From positions 100,348 through 164,347 of the forward strand of contig NZ_PIZU01000006.1 in assembly GCF_002838065.1 (NCBI RefSeq): 64,000 nucleotides of DNA. The letters run 5' to 3'. This document shows, piece after piece, positions 55,435-64,000 of the stretch. The stretch is from Mycobacterium hubeiense (GTDB lineage Bacteria > Actinomycetota > Actinomycetes > Mycobacteriales > Mycobacteriaceae). The notes beneath the pieces were generated by a model. That model was not told where the DNA came from. It saw only the letters and a list, made by a program, of their open reading frames with translations, and did no database searches. Position 1 is the first letter of the stretch. Each line of letters opens with the position of its first letter. The position numbers and the translations under genes are program-made.

Positions 55435-56277
55435 GTGGCCAGCACGAAGAAGCTGTTCAAGGCCCTGACCCGCCGCGGACCGCACCGCGTTTTGCGCGGT
55501 GACCTGGCGTTCGCCGGGCTGCCAGGGGTCGTCTACACACCGGAATCCGGGATGAATCTGCCCGGTGTGGCCTTCGCACACGACTGGCTGGCGAAGGCGG
55601 AGCGCTACTACGGCACGCTCGAGCACCTGGCGTCGTGGGGCATCGTCGCCGCCGCACCGGACACCGAGACGGGCATTGCGCCGTCGGTGTTGAACCTGGC
55701 CTCCGATCTGGGCACGACGCTGGACATCATCGTGGGGGTGCGGCTCGGTCCAGGCAAGATCAGCGTGCACCCGACGAAGTTGGGCCTCGTTGGCCATGGA
55801 TTCGGCGGTTCGGCGGCGGTGTTCGCGGCGGCGGGCATGCCGGCCAAGCCAAAAGCGGTGGCCGCGCTGTTTCCCACGGTCACCAAACCCCCCGCGGAGG
55901 ATCCGGCTGCGACGCTGCGGGTGCCCGGGCTGGTGCTCACCGCCCCCGGCGATCCGGTGACTCTGCGCTCCAACGCCGTAGAGCTTTCGCGCGCCTGGAA
56001 GACCGCCACGCTGCGCACGGTCAGCAAGGCCAAGGCCGGTGGGCTCATCGAGGGGCGCCGGCTGGCTCGGGTGGCCGGGTTGCCGGGCGCTGACCGCAGC
56101 ACGCAGAAGACCGTGCGCGCGCTATTGACGGGCTACCTGCTGCACATGCTGACCGGCGACAAGGCGTACCGCGATTTCGCCGATCCCGAGTCAGCGCTGC
56201 CCAAGACCGAGGTCGCCGATCCGAACGCCAACCCGGTCGATCTCGAGGACAGGGTGGTCGCCCTGCTCAAGCCGTGA
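55435..56277 (+). CDS. Alpha/beta-hydrolase-fold protein with altered nucleophile elbow (Rv3438-like)
   Basis: This 280-residue protein starts at GTG 55435 (VASTKKLFKALTRRG) and is divergent from glmS. It has dienelactone-hydrolase-like segments FAHDWLAKAERYYGTLEHLA and IVAAAPDTETG. The elbow expected as GHSxGG reads LVGHGFGGSAAVF, with Gly in place of the nucleophile Ser. It is therefore probably not a classical esterase and may be a binding or scaffold protein. It matches Rv3438 in position and length. Confidence 0.82.
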   Translation: MASTKKLFKALTRRGPHRVLRGDLAFAGLPGVVYTPESGMNLPGVAFAHDWLAKAERYYGTLEHLASWGIVAAAPDTETGIAPSVLNLASDLGTTLDIIVGVRLGPGKISVHPTKLGLVGHGFGGSAAVFAAAGMPAKPKAVAALFPTVTKPPAEDPAATLRVPGLVLTAPGDPVTLRSNAVELSRAWKTATLRTVSKAKAGGLIEGRRLARVAGLPGADRSTQKTVRALLTGYLLHMLTGDKAYRDFADPESALPKTEVADPNANPVDLEDRVVALLKP

Positions 56278-56292
56278 GGCCCACAGGACCAA

Positions 56293-56304
56293 CCAACCGG
56301 TTGG
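56293..56304. promoter_or_regulatory. Perfect 12-bp palindrome CCAACCGGTTGG
   Basis: The palindrome ends 15 bp before the ATG of the F420-type oxidoreductase. It resembles the ACCAACCGGTTGGT-type operators I recall near mycobacterial lipid-metabolism genes under TetR control. No regulator is adjacent. Site seen; regulator inferred. Confidence 0.45.
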
Positions 56305-56319
56305 GTGTATAACTGGGCG

Positions 56320-57360
56320 ATGCGCACCGGGATCTTCCTCAACTACACCGACGGCTTCAAAGAGGCCGTCAAGGACGTCGTCGAACTGGAAAAGCTCGGC
56401 GTCGACATCGCGTTGGTGGCCGAGGCGTATTCCTTCGACGCGATCAGCCAGCTCGGCTATCTGGCCGCGAAGACGTCCACCATCGAGCTGGGTTCCGGTG
56501 TGGTGCCGATTTACGTGCGTACGCCGACGCTGTTGGCGATGACGGCGGCCGGCCTGGACTACGTGTCCGACGGACGATTCCGGTTGGGCATCGGCACGTC
56601 CGGCCCGCAGGTGATGGAGGGCTTCCACGGCGTCCCGTTCGACGCGCCGCTGGGCCGTACCCGCGAGGTCGTCGACATCTGCCGGCAGGTGTGGCGGCGC
56701 GAAAACGTCAGCTACGACGGCAAGTATTACCAGGTGCCGCTGCCGCCTGACCGTGGCACTGGACTGGGCAAGCCGTTGCATTTGATCAATCACCCTGTGC
56801 GCGAACGTATTCCGATCACGATCGCGGCGCTGGGCCCGAAGAACGTCGAGCTGACCGCCGAGATCGCCGAGGGCTGGCAACCGGTGTTCTTCTATCCCGA
56901 GAAGGCCGACGACGTGTGGGGCGACGCGCTACGCGCGGGCTTCGCCAAACGCGATCCTGCGTTGGGACCGCTCGATGTCATGGTCAGTGCGAGCCTGGCG
57001 ATCGGCGACGACGTCGAGGATCGGCTGGCATGGGCGAAACCCCAACTGGCGCTGTACATCGGCGGTATGGGCGCGCGCGGCAAGAACTTCTACCACAACC
57101 TCGCCACCCGCTATGGGTTCGGCGAGGTGGCCAATCACATCCAAGATCTATACCTGTCGGGTAAGAAGACCGAAGCCATCGACGCGGTGCCCGACGAGTT
57201 GGTGCGACACGTATCGCTCATCGGGCCAAGGGGTTTCGTCAAGGAACGCGTCGCCGCCTACGCCGAGGCGGGCGTCACGACGCTGTTGGTGCACCCGATG
57301 AGCGCCGACCGCCGCGAATCCGTACGGTTCGTCGAGGAATTGAAGGCGCTGTTGCCGTAG
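56320..57360 (+). CDS. LLM-class F420-dependent oxidoreductase
   Basis: This 346-residue luciferase-like TIM-barrel protein begins MRTGIFLNYTDGFKEAVKDV and has the family's GIGTSGPQVMEGFHGVPFDA and ITIAALGPKNVELTAEIAEG. It resembles Rv3520c. Members use coenzyme F420 (or FMN) to reduce or oxidise lipids and sterol-type compounds. ATG 56320 follows the palindrome at 56293. The substrate is unknown. Confidence 0.88.
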   Translation: MRTGIFLNYTDGFKEAVKDVVELEKLGVDIALVAEAYSFDAISQLGYLAAKTSTIELGSGVVPIYVRTPTLLAMTAAGLDYVSDGRFRLGIGTSGPQVMEGFHGVPFDAPLGRTREVVDICRQVWRRENVSYDGKYYQVPLPPDRGTGLGKPLHLINHPVRERIPITIAALGPKNVELTAEIAEGWQPVFFYPEKADDVWGDALRAGFAKRDPALGPLDVMVSASLAIGDDVEDRLAWAKPQLALYIGGMGARGKNFYHNLATRYGFGEVANHIQDLYLSGKKTEAIDAVPDELVRHVSLIGPRGFVKERVAAYAEAGVTTLLVHPMSADRRESVRFVEELKALLP

Positions 57361-57548
57361 GTGTGAGTCCGGCCACCAAATGCGGGATTTCGGCGACTGA
57401 CCTGTAGGCTCATTTTCAGCGGCATCGTCTGTTCTGCCTTTTGCCGCATCGCCGAAGGCGATAATCGACCCAGTTCGATCGTCAAACCGAGCGCCGCGGG
57501 ACCACCCGCGCCGGGCAGGACGACCACTCAATCTTTCGGAGTTTCACT

Positions 57549-58835
57549 TTGTCTGTTCATGACACCGGTGGGTCACCCATGCCCACCTTCGCCGACCTCG
57601 GCCTGCCTGAGGTCATCGTCGACACCCTCGCCGCCAGCGGCGTCGAGAACCCCTTCCCCATCCAGGCGGCGACGTTGCCAGATTCCCTGGGCGGCCGCGA
57701 TGTGCTCGGCCGTGGCCGGACCGGGTCCGGCAAGACCTACGCGTTTCTGCTGCCGGTCGTCGCTCGACTCGCGGACGACCCCAAGCCGCGTCGGGCCCGG
57801 CGGCCGCGGGCACTGATCCTGGCGCCGACCCGCGAGCTCGTCGCGCAGATCGATGCCGCACTTGCGCCGCTGGCCGCCGCGATGGACCTGCGTTCGGTCG
57901 TCGTGTTCGGCGGTGTCGGACCCAACCCGCAGATCGACAAGCTGCGTCGCGGCGTCGACATCGTGATCGCCTGCCCCGGCCGGCTCGAAGACCACGTCAA
58001 ATCCGGCCACGCGGATCTGTCCGCAATCGAGATCACCGTGCTCGACGAAGCCGACCACATGGCCGATCTGGGCTTCTTGCCGCCGGTGAAGCGGCTGCTG
58101 GACCGCACGCCGCGCGACGGCCAGCGGATGCTGTTCTCGGCGACGCTCGATGGCGGCGTCGATGTGCTCGTCAAGCGCTACCTGCGCAACCCTGTGGAGC
58201 ACAGTGTCGATTCGGCGCAGTCGCCCGTATCGGCGATGGTCCATCACGTCTTGCATGTCGACAACGCGGCACGCATCGACGTGCTGACCGACCTCGCGGC
58301 GTCGCCGGGCCGCACCATCGTGTTCGCCCGCACCAAGCATGGCGCTAAAGGCCTTGCGCGTAAGTTGAATTCGCGTGGTGTCGCGGCAGTCGAACTGCAC
58401 GGCAACCTGTCTCAGAACGCCCGTACGAGAAATCTCGCGGCGTTCGCGGACGGTTCGGCAGCGGTACTGGTCGCCACCGACATCGCTGCGCGTGGCATTC
58501 ACGTCGATGACGTCGGCCTTGTGGTGCACGCGGATCCGCCGGTCGAGCACAAGGCATACCTGCACCGGTCGGGCCGCACGGCGCGCGCCGGTGCGGAAGG
58601 CACGGTTGTGACGTTGATGCACGACGCGCAGGTCGCCGACGTGCGCAGCCTCACCCGCAAGGCGGGTGTCAAGCCGACGATCACCCGGTTCAGCGGCGCG
58701 TCACACCCGGTGTTGCAGCAGATCGCGCCGGGCGAGCGCTCATTCGGCGGCCCGATGCCGACTGCGGAACCGGCAGCGGCCCAGACAAGGCCTGCGCGAC
58801 GGCGGCGTCGGCCCGAACGGGCCCGCAACCGCTGA
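57549..58835 (+). CDS. rhlE: DEAD-box RNA helicase (RhlE type)
   Basis: This 428-residue helicase has motif Q (NPFPIQAATLP), Walker A GRTGSGKT near residue 57, PTRELVAQ, DEADHM, FSATLDGG, and HRSGRTARAG. The C-terminus is arginine-rich (RPARRRRRPERARNR), likely for RNA binding. It unwinds RNA during ribosome assembly or cold adaptation. TTG 57549 gives a 10-residue leader; ATG 57579 (MPTFADLG) is the alternative. A 188-bp leader upstream contains a small hairpin ATCGCC-gaa-GGCGAT near 57450. Confidence 0.9.
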   Translation: MSVHDTGGSPMPTFADLGLPEVIVDTLAASGVENPFPIQAATLPDSLGGRDVLGRGRTGSGKTYAFLLPVVARLADDPKPRRARRPRALILAPTRELVAQIDAALAPLAAAMDLRSVVVFGGVGPNPQIDKLRRGVDIVIACPGRLEDHVKSGHADLSAIEITVLDEADHMADLGFLPPVKRLLDRTPRDGQRMLFSATLDGGVDVLVKRYLRNPVEHSVDSAQSPVSAMVHHVLHVDNAARIDVLTDLAASPGRTIVFARTKHGAKGLARKLNSRGVAAVELHGNLSQNARTRNLAAFADGSAAVLVATDIAARGIHVDDVGLVVHADPPVEHKAYLHRSGRTARAGAEGTVVTLMHDAQVADVRSLTRKAGVKPTITRFSGASHPVLQQIAPGERSFGGPMPTAEPAAAQTRPARRRRRPERARNR

Positions 58836-58907
58836 GGTCTGTCCTTCGCGCCGGCGGAAAGTTGCCGTTTCCCGGCCACTGGCGATCAACGCTCCTACGC
58901 TCATAGC

Positions 58908-61529
58908 GTGCGACTGTCGTGGCCGTTAATTGGCCGCTCAGAAGAGTTGCGGGCCATCGAAGCCGCCATCGTGGGATCGGATGTGCCCGGGATGGTCGTC
59001 TGCGGCCCGGCGGGCGTGGGTAAGAGCCGGATCGCACGTGAGGCCTTGTCGGAAGTCGCGACGCGGGGATACGAAGACCGATGGGTGGTCGGAACCTCGT
59101 CAGCGCGTGAGGTTCCCCTCGGCGCCTTCAGCGCATGGACACAGCCCGATATGACGGACACCGTGGCGCTGGTGCGGGGGACGATCGAGTCGCTGACGGC
59201 GGCCCCTGCAGGCGCCCCAGTGGTGGTCTGTGTCGACGACGCCCATCTGCTCGATGACCTGTCGATATTCGTCGTGCACCAGATCGTGCAGCGCGGTGCG
59301 GCGAAAGTCATCCTGACTCTTCGCGATGGCGAGCCGATTCCCACGGCGTTGCAAGAGATTTGGAAGGGCGGCCAGTTTGACCGCCTCGACGTTCAGCCGT
59401 TATCGCTCGACGAAACAGCCGAGCTGCTGTCGGTGGTGTTGGGCGGTCTGATGGATCCGGATGCAGCCCAACGTCTTTGGGGCCTGACCCGAGGAAATGT
59501 GCTGTACCTGCGTAACATCGTCGAACGGGAGCTCGCCGACGACCGGCTCGTGCAGCAGCAGGGATACTGGCGCTGGATCGGCGATCCGATCATGCCACCC
59601 GGCCTGATCGAGCTGATCGAGTCCCGCATCGGCGCCCTACCCGCGGCGGTTAGCGACGTGCTCGACGCGCTGGCCGTCGGAGAGCCGATCGAACTGACGA
59701 CGCTGACGCGGATCACCGATCCCGCCGCGGTCGAGGAGGCCGACACCCGTAGCCTCATCACGCTCGAACCCGTTGCCGGCGGTGTGGAGGTGCGGGTGGC
59801 GCATCCCCTGTACGGAGAGGTTCGCCGCCGGCGCGCGCCACTCACCCGACTGCGACGGCTCCGGGGCCTGGTCGCCAACGAACTGGCCGCAGCCGATGAC
59901 AGCGACGACATTCAGGTCGTCGTCCGCCGGGCCGCCTTGAGTCTGGACTCCGACCTCACACCCGACACCAATCTTTTGACCCGGGCGGCGCATGGCGCCG
60001 TCTGGCTGGCCGATCTGGATCTCGCAGACCGGCTCGCGCAGGCCGCGATCCGTGCCGGAGCCGGACCAGAGCCCAGTTTTGTTCGCGCGCATGCGCTGTC
60101 GTGGTTGGGCCGGGGCGAGGAGGCCGACGCAGTGCTCGCCGCGATCGGCACCAGCGACTTGACCGATGACGACCGTGCCAGGTTCGCGTTTCTGAGGGCC
60201 AGCAACATGCTGTGGGCACTCGGCGACCCCGTGCGCGCTAAGAAGATCATCGACGACGCAGCCAGCTCCACGCCGCCGCAGGCTCGCAGCTTCATCGACG
60301 CCTTTCTGACGGTGTACTCGTTTGCGACGGACCAGCCGCAGGCGGCGATACGTGCGTCGAGAAAGCTGCCGCTAGAAGATCTGCCACCCGTGGTCGGTGC
60401 CGAGATTGCCTGGGCGCTCACGGCGATATCCGCCGACGCCGGCCGGGTCGATGAGGCCGTCGCCACAGCAGAGGCGGGATACGCCGTCACGACACGATCT
60501 TTCGACGCTCCGCAGATGCGGTTCAACATCGCCGACGCCCACCTCACGGCGTTGCTGCTGGCCGGCCGGATCCACGACGCGGTAGAGGTGGCCAAACGGG
60601 TTCGGCAGGAGGCGGCCGACCTGCCGGGGGCGGCTCAATTGCTGGGGGCGGCGGTGGCGGGGCGCGCCGCCCTCGGTGCCGGCGAGCTGAACACCGCGCA
60701 CCAGCTATTGGAGCTGGCCGCTCAGGGGTTGTCCGATTCGCATGAGATCGGTTGGGGGTATCGCTATCACGTCCCCCACGCAGCTGCACTCGCCATGCGC
60801 GGGTCGATTGGGGACGCGGCCGCCTCGCTTGCCGCGCTGGATGAGCTGCCGCGTTCGTTCCGGTCACTGGACTATGAGCAGAGCCTGGTCCGGGCGTGGG
60901 TGTCCGCAGGTCAGGGCGCCGTCAGTGAGGCAATAACCGTCTTGCGGGAGGCGGCCGAAAGGGCTGCCAGCAAGGGACAATTCGCGGCCGAAGTGATGTG
61001 TCTGCAAACGGCCACCCAGTTCGGGGACCATTCGGGCGCATCCAGGCTGCGGGAGCTCGAATCGACGGTGCAAGGGCCACGCGTAGGCCTGGCCGCGCGG
61101 TTAGCCGACGCACTGCGCGACGGCGATGGTGCCGAACTAGCTTTAGTATCAGAGGAATTCGAACGCATAGGAGACCTCGTGGCGGCGCTCGACGCGGCTG
61201 CGCAGGCCGCCAACGCATACCGCGGCAAGGATCTGCGGGGCTCGGCGTTGAGCTGCTCGACCCGCGCGTCCGCCCTGGCCGAGCAGTGCGGCGGCGCGAG
61301 TACGCCTGCGCTTCGTCAAGCCGCCGAACCCCTCCCCCTGACCGATCGCGAGGCGGAGATCGGGATGCTGATCGGTGAGGGATTGTCGAACCGCGCAATC
61401 GCCGAGCGGTTGACGTTGTCTGTACGCACCGTGGAAAGCCACATCTACCGCGCCATGTTGAAGACCGGGACCACCAACCGCGAGGAACTGGGCGCCCTGC
61501 TGCGCCGCCACACAGCGCAAACACTGTGA
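58908..61529 (+). CDS. Large LuxR-family ATPase regulator (LAL type)
   Basis: This 873-residue protein starts at GTG 58908. The N-terminal AAA module has Walker A GPAGVGKS near residue 33 and Walker B VVCVDDAHLLDD near 105. A long helical TPR-like sensor region follows. The C-terminal LuxR helix-turn-helix is near residues 812-860 (LTDREAEIGMLIGEGLSNRA, then SVRTVESHIYRAM). Such regulators bind ATP and an inducer to activate transcription. The three genes downstream on the same strand are candidate targets. Confidence 0.9.
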   Translation: MRLSWPLIGRSEELRAIEAAIVGSDVPGMVVCGPAGVGKSRIAREALSEVATRGYEDRWVVGTSSAREVPLGAFSAWTQPDMTDTVALVRGTIESLTAAPAGAPVVVCVDDAHLLDDLSIFVVHQIVQRGAAKVILTLRDGEPIPTALQEIWKGGQFDRLDVQPLSLDETAELLSVVLGGLMDPDAAQRLWGLTRGNVLYLRNIVERELADDRLVQQQGYWRWIGDPIMPPGLIELIESRIGALPAAVSDVLDALAVGEPIELTTLTRITDPAAVEEADTRSLITLEPVAGGVEVRVAHPLYGEVRRRRAPLTRLRRLRGLVANELAAADDSDDIQVVVRRAALSLDSDLTPDTNLLTRAAHGAVWLADLDLADRLAQAAIRAGAGPEPSFVRAHALSWLGRGEEADAVLAAIGTSDLTDDDRARFAFLRASNMLWALGDPVRAKKIIDDAASSTPPQARSFIDAFLTVYSFATDQPQAAIRASRKLPLEDLPPVVGAEIAWALTAISADAGRVDEAVATAEAGYAVTTRSFDAPQMRFNIADAHLTALLLAGRIHDAVEVAKRVRQEAADLPGAAQLLGAAVAGRAALGAGELNTAHQLLELAAQGLSDSHEIGWGYRYHVPHAAALAMRGSIGDAAASLAALDELPRSFRSLDYEQSLVRAWVSAGQGAVSEAITVLREAAERAASKGQFAAEVMCLQTATQFGDHSGASRLRELESTVQGPRVGLAARLADALRDGDGAELALVSEEFERIGDLVAALDAAAQAANAYRGKDLRGSALSCSTRASALAEQCGGASTPALRQAAEPLPLTDREAEIGMLIGEGLSNRAIAERLTLSVRTVESHIYRAMLKTGTTNREELGALLRRHTAQTL

Positions 61530-61653
61530 ACTCCTTTCGCGACTAAGTAGCGACGCGGCGAGACCGGCGAGAGTGCAGTAGGGCGCTACTGGGTTCGCGC
61601 CACCGGAGGCGAGCGACGGTTGATCCGTCACAACGCCCAAAAGGAGGCGCGAA

Positions 61654-61950
61654 GTGTCCGAAGTAATTGCGACACCCGCAGATCCGCTGGTTGTCGCCGA
61701 CGATCCCGAACATGCCAGCGAAACGGTGCGTCAGCCACCGGTTCTCATCACCGAGCAGGCTGTGGCCCTCAGCACGGCGGCGGCCGTGCCGTTGCCGCGG
61801 ACGAAGTCCCACCGCGGAGTGCTTGCCGTATTACACGCGATGTTCCTGAGCTCATCGGAGAAGTCACGTCGCGTGCCGCGTCACTATCCGCCGCGGCGCG
61901 ATGCCTTCCTCGAGTCAGCTGCCATGGAACGAGAAATGCACAGGCTTTAA
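61654..61950 (+). CDS. Small hypothetical protein
   Basis: This 98-residue protein starts at GTG 61654 after a strong AAGGAGG ribosome site, which is the main support. It has an N-terminal Pro/Ala-rich part and a basic C-terminal half (SSSEKSRRVPRHYPPRRDAF). A short hydrophobic segment VLAVLHAMFL lies near residue 56-65. No family is recognised. It lies between the LuxR regulator and the two-TM protein, with short gaps. Confidence 0.6.
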   Translation: MSEVIATPADPLVVADDPEHASETVRQPPVLITEQAVALSTAAAVPLPRTKSHRGVLAVLHAMFLSSSEKSRRVPRHYPPRRDAFLESAAMEREMHRL

Positions 61951-61987
61951 CCGGGCCACTTTTCGCCAAGCCGTATGAAAGGAACGA

Positions 61988-63010
61988 ATGATGGGTAACA
62001 CGAGCACACGTAGGCCTTTTCGCCGTCATCTCGCTGCCGGGGTTGCCGTCGGCAGCGCCGGCATCCTCGTGGTGAGCCTGGTGACGACACCACCGGATGT
62101 TTCCGAGCCGAGAAGTGAAGTCGTCGCGGTACGGCTCGCAGTTCTAGCACTGCCTAGGCCGACATCTCCGGGGACTGTTCTGGATAAATTCACTATCGAT
62201 CAAGCCCAAACCGCCGTACCGGCGGGCCAGGCGCTGATCGTCGGGCCGACACACACTACGCAAGCCGCCGAGAATACCGCGATCAGCGGTCAACCGGCGA
62301 CCGCCGCCGCTCTTCCGACGACGACCGCTGCAATCAATTGGGATCAGAACCAGCTCTACCAGATATTGGCGCCGATCGTCGGGCCGGTAATCCTGTTCGG
62401 CACCATTATCTTCGGGTTCGCCGTGCTTCTTCCCGTGGGTTGGTTCTTCGGGACGATCTACGAAACGATTGCCAACATTCTTGGCCTGCCCACGCAGCTG
62501 CCGCTCTCTGCCGCACCTACCGAAGCTGCTGAAGAAGAATCCACGTTGCCGGCGCCGCTGAGCGTTCCAGAAGAGCAGGACATTGCCAAGGACGAGGGGA
62601 TCGACCAGATCCAGTCGCGGCCGGGGGCCATCCTCGACAACATGCGCCATGATGGGCGTGGCAACCTCACAAAGGCTCTGCCCGCAGCCACCCACGACGC
62701 ACTGCAATCAGGCCAGCGCAAAGTTCGTCAGAAACTGGCGGATTCACGAGACCTCGTCAACGAGACCATCGGTGCGGTGAAATCGGCCATCGGAAACGGA
62801 CGCACTGAGGTGCGATCCGCGGCTGGTCAAGACTCAACCGTTACCACCGCCAACCCGGCTCGCAAAACGCCAGTGCGTGACGCCGTCAACAAGGCAGCTG
62901 GTGACATCACAAAAGCCGTCACCAAGGCTTCCGAGGGTGTCAAGCGGGCGCTGGGTGGCGACAAGAGCGACAAGGACGATGCCGACACCGCGAATGCCGG
63001 CAACGGGTGA
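61988..63010 (+). CDS. Membrane protein with two TM segments and amphipathic C-terminal tail
   Basis: This 340-residue protein starts at ATG 61988 with a RR-containing N-terminus and a membrane span at about residues 15-33. A second span lies at about 128-150 (APIVGPVILFGTIIFGFAVL). The C-terminal 150 residues are charged and repeat KA-rich amphipathic helices (AVNKAAGDITKAVTKASEGV), resembling lipid- or protein-binding coils. No known domain is recognised. Mycobacteria-restricted by appearance; the role is unknown. Confidence 0.75.
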   Translation: MMGNTSTRRPFRRHLAAGVAVGSAGILVVSLVTTPPDVSEPRSEVVAVRLAVLALPRPTSPGTVLDKFTIDQAQTAVPAGQALIVGPTHTTQAAENTAISGQPATAAALPTTTAAINWDQNQLYQILAPIVGPVILFGTIIFGFAVLLPVGWFFGTIYETIANILGLPTQLPLSAAPTEAAEEESTLPAPLSVPEEQDIAKDEGIDQIQSRPGAILDNMRHDGRGNLTKALPAATHDALQSGQRKVRQKLADSRDLVNETIGAVKSAIGNGRTEVRSAAGQDSTVTTANPARKTPVRDAVNKAAGDITKAVTKASEGVKRALGGDKSDKDDADTANAGNG

Positions 63011-63027
63011 CAAGAAGGGAAACGGCC

Positions 63028-63366
63028 ATGGGTACCGCGAAATTCACCGGTCGGGGCGCTTCAACGCCCAAGCTGGCGAAGCCTGCCGGACGGCCGGCGC
63101 AGCCTCGGCCTGTGGTGCGGGGTTCACTCGAGGTGGGCCAGCGGCACGCCGATCGGTCCCACCGCGGCGAAGGCGACCGCCCAACCACCCGAACCGCGAC
63201 GGGCGGCGACGGGCCGATCCTCGTCGGCCGCATCGTCGTCGACTGGCAACTCCTGACGCGGCGCGTCAGGCTACGACGGCCACGATTCCTAATGGTTCGC
63301 GCCAGCCTTCAGGGCCTGCCCGGCGTCGAAACGCACAGTCCCGCAACGCGGCAACTACGCCGATGA
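63028..63366 (+). CDS. Short basic hypothetical protein
   Basis: A 112-residue reading frame from ATG 63028 follows AGAAGGGA by 7-8 bp. The product is Arg/Pro-rich (GRPAQPRPVVRGSLEVGQRH) with a single hydrophobic piece ILVGRIVVDWQLL. It starts 17 bp after the membrane protein gene. Codon signal is ambiguous and another frame is open over the same stretch, so it may not be a real gene. Confidence 0.35.
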   Translation: MGTAKFTGRGASTPKLAKPAGRPAQPRPVVRGSLEVGQRHADRSHRGEGDRPTTRTATGGDGPILVGRIVVDWQLLTRRVRLRRPRFLMVRASLQGLPGVETHSPATRQLRR

Positions 63367-63399
63367 GGTCGATCACGCTCGATGTGTCGCCATGGCCGG

Positions 63400-64000
63400 C
63401 TATTCCCCGCCCTCGAACATCGCCTCGGCCCAGGCGATGTGTCCTTCGAAGCCAAGCGATTTCGCCATGGCGCGGTAGCGATCCCTGAGGTGCGCGTAAG
63501 CCGTGGCATCGCCGCGAGCCCGCGCCAGCAGTGCGCGCAGCCTCAGGAGCCAGACCTCCCGGATAACCAGCCCGTCATCAGCTGGCGCCGCCGCCAACCG
63601 GTCGATCGCGGCCTCGGCTTCCGCCACGTCGCGCGCATCCCCATGGTTCAGCAGGGTCTCCACCAGAACAGCCGTCGCAGGAATTCCCCACGACAGCAGT
63701 TGTCCCTCACGAACCAGTTCGTCGACGGCAGCACGCATGAGTGGTATGGCCTCATCGCGGTCTCCACGCCGAGCCTTCTCACGTGCCAGATACACGTTCA
63801 TGAGCCGTAGCTCGCTCAGGTTGTGCTTCCGGCGTACGAGCACGTCGGTGATCTCCACGAGTAGCTTCTGTCCGCGCTCACGTTCCGCATCCATGTCGCG
63901 GTGCACAAGTGCAAGACACAGAATCACCCGGGCGAAGGCCAACGCCATATCATCACCGGACCGTTCGGCAATCCTGAACCGTCCCGGGTTTTGTGCGCAC
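63400..64000 (-). CDS. C-terminus of an ATPase/TPR signalling protein (window-edge partial)
   Basis: The frame is open to the window edge and ends at 63400, giving about 200 residues. The visible part is helical TPR-like and ends with ARGDATAYAHLRDRYRAMAK, then SLGFEGHIAWAEAM. That ending is characteristic of mycobacterial multi-domain regulators with an AAA ATPase, often joined to an adenylate cyclase or LuxR domain. Those N-terminal domains lie outside the window. An ATG at 63948 is internal and not the real start. Confidence 0.65.
   Translation of the reverse strand, partial: CAQNPGRFRIAERSGDDMALAFARVILCLALVHRDMDAERERGQKLLVEITDVLVRRKHNLSELRLMNVYLAREKARRGDRDEAIPLMRAAVDELVREGQLLSWGIPATAVLVETLLNHGDARDVAEAEAAIDRLAAAPADDGLVIREVWLLRLRALLARARGDATAYAHLRDRYRAMAKSLGFEGHIAWAEAMFEGGE

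Noticed and set aside
57361..57548. Possible structured regulatory RNA in the helicase leader
   Set aside because: Only a 6-bp hairpin is evident, too little to support a named RNA element.

Overview
The window is GC-rich actinobacterial DNA with the gene order of the Mycobacterium tuberculosis Rv3389c-Rv3438 region: htdY, acrA1, imuB/imuA', guaA, the Rv3400/Rv3401 pair, choD, guaB3, guaB2, a DUF5319 gene, rsdA, sigD, whiB3, groEL1, groES, tsaD, rimI, tsaB, tsaE, alr, gadB, nnr, glmS and an Rv3438-like gene. Large insertions absent from that backbone (alkane/ketone-type oxygenases, two P450s, toxin-antitoxin pairs, a sugar operon) suggest an environmental, probably fast-growing Mycobacterium (Mycolicibacterium). 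This assignment rests on recalled synteny and protein similarity; no search was run.

Layout. 1-5.4 kb: MaoC-type dehydratase (cut by the window edge), the two-domain acyl-CoA reductase AcrA1, and a TetR-controlled SDR / guanidinium-type SMR exporter / nucleoside hydrolase operon. 5.4-11.6 kb: the SOS mutasome genes imuA'-imuB under a LexA box, then a small lipoprotein and a tightly coupled operon of a sedolisin protease, an 8-TM double zinc-ribbon protein and a membrane-anchored protein. 11.6-15.8 kb: an SDR, ferritin-like protein, Baeyer-Villiger-type monooxygenase and MerR regulator operon inserted beside guaA. 15.8-23.6 kb: guaA, a phosphoglucomutase/GH65 phosphorylase pair, and a sugar-type operon whose kinase has lost its 5' half, fused head-to-head to a DeoR regulator that has also lost its 5' half. 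23.6-32.4 kb: an accessory island with three TetR-type or coupled regulators, a DUF2236 protein, a 7-TM protein coupled to a P450 and ferredoxin, a MazEF pair, an NTF2-like/P450 pair and a stray PhoU.

32.4-49.7 kb is conserved housekeeping: choD, the two IMPDH-family genes, the SigD/RsdA pair, WhiB3, the HrcA-type (CIRCE) groES-groEL1 unit, and the tRNA t6A genes tsaE/tsaB/tsaD in one overlapping run with rimI and alr. A HigBA pair and a DUF2510 protein are inserted between whiB3 and groEL1. 49.7-57.4 kb holds gadB, nnr, glmS and a decay zone containing a collapsed vapBC pair and an alpha/beta-hydrolase remnant. The right end (57.5-64 kb) carries an RNA helicase, a large LuxR-type ATPase regulator, three lineage-specific small/membrane proteins, and the C-terminus of another ATPase/TPR signalling protein.

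Four long intergenic stem-loops (near 34.26, 40.97, 53.18 and 55.37 kb) and several TetR-type operators lie between genes. I saw no rRNA, tRNA, CRISPR array, insertion sequence or prophage.
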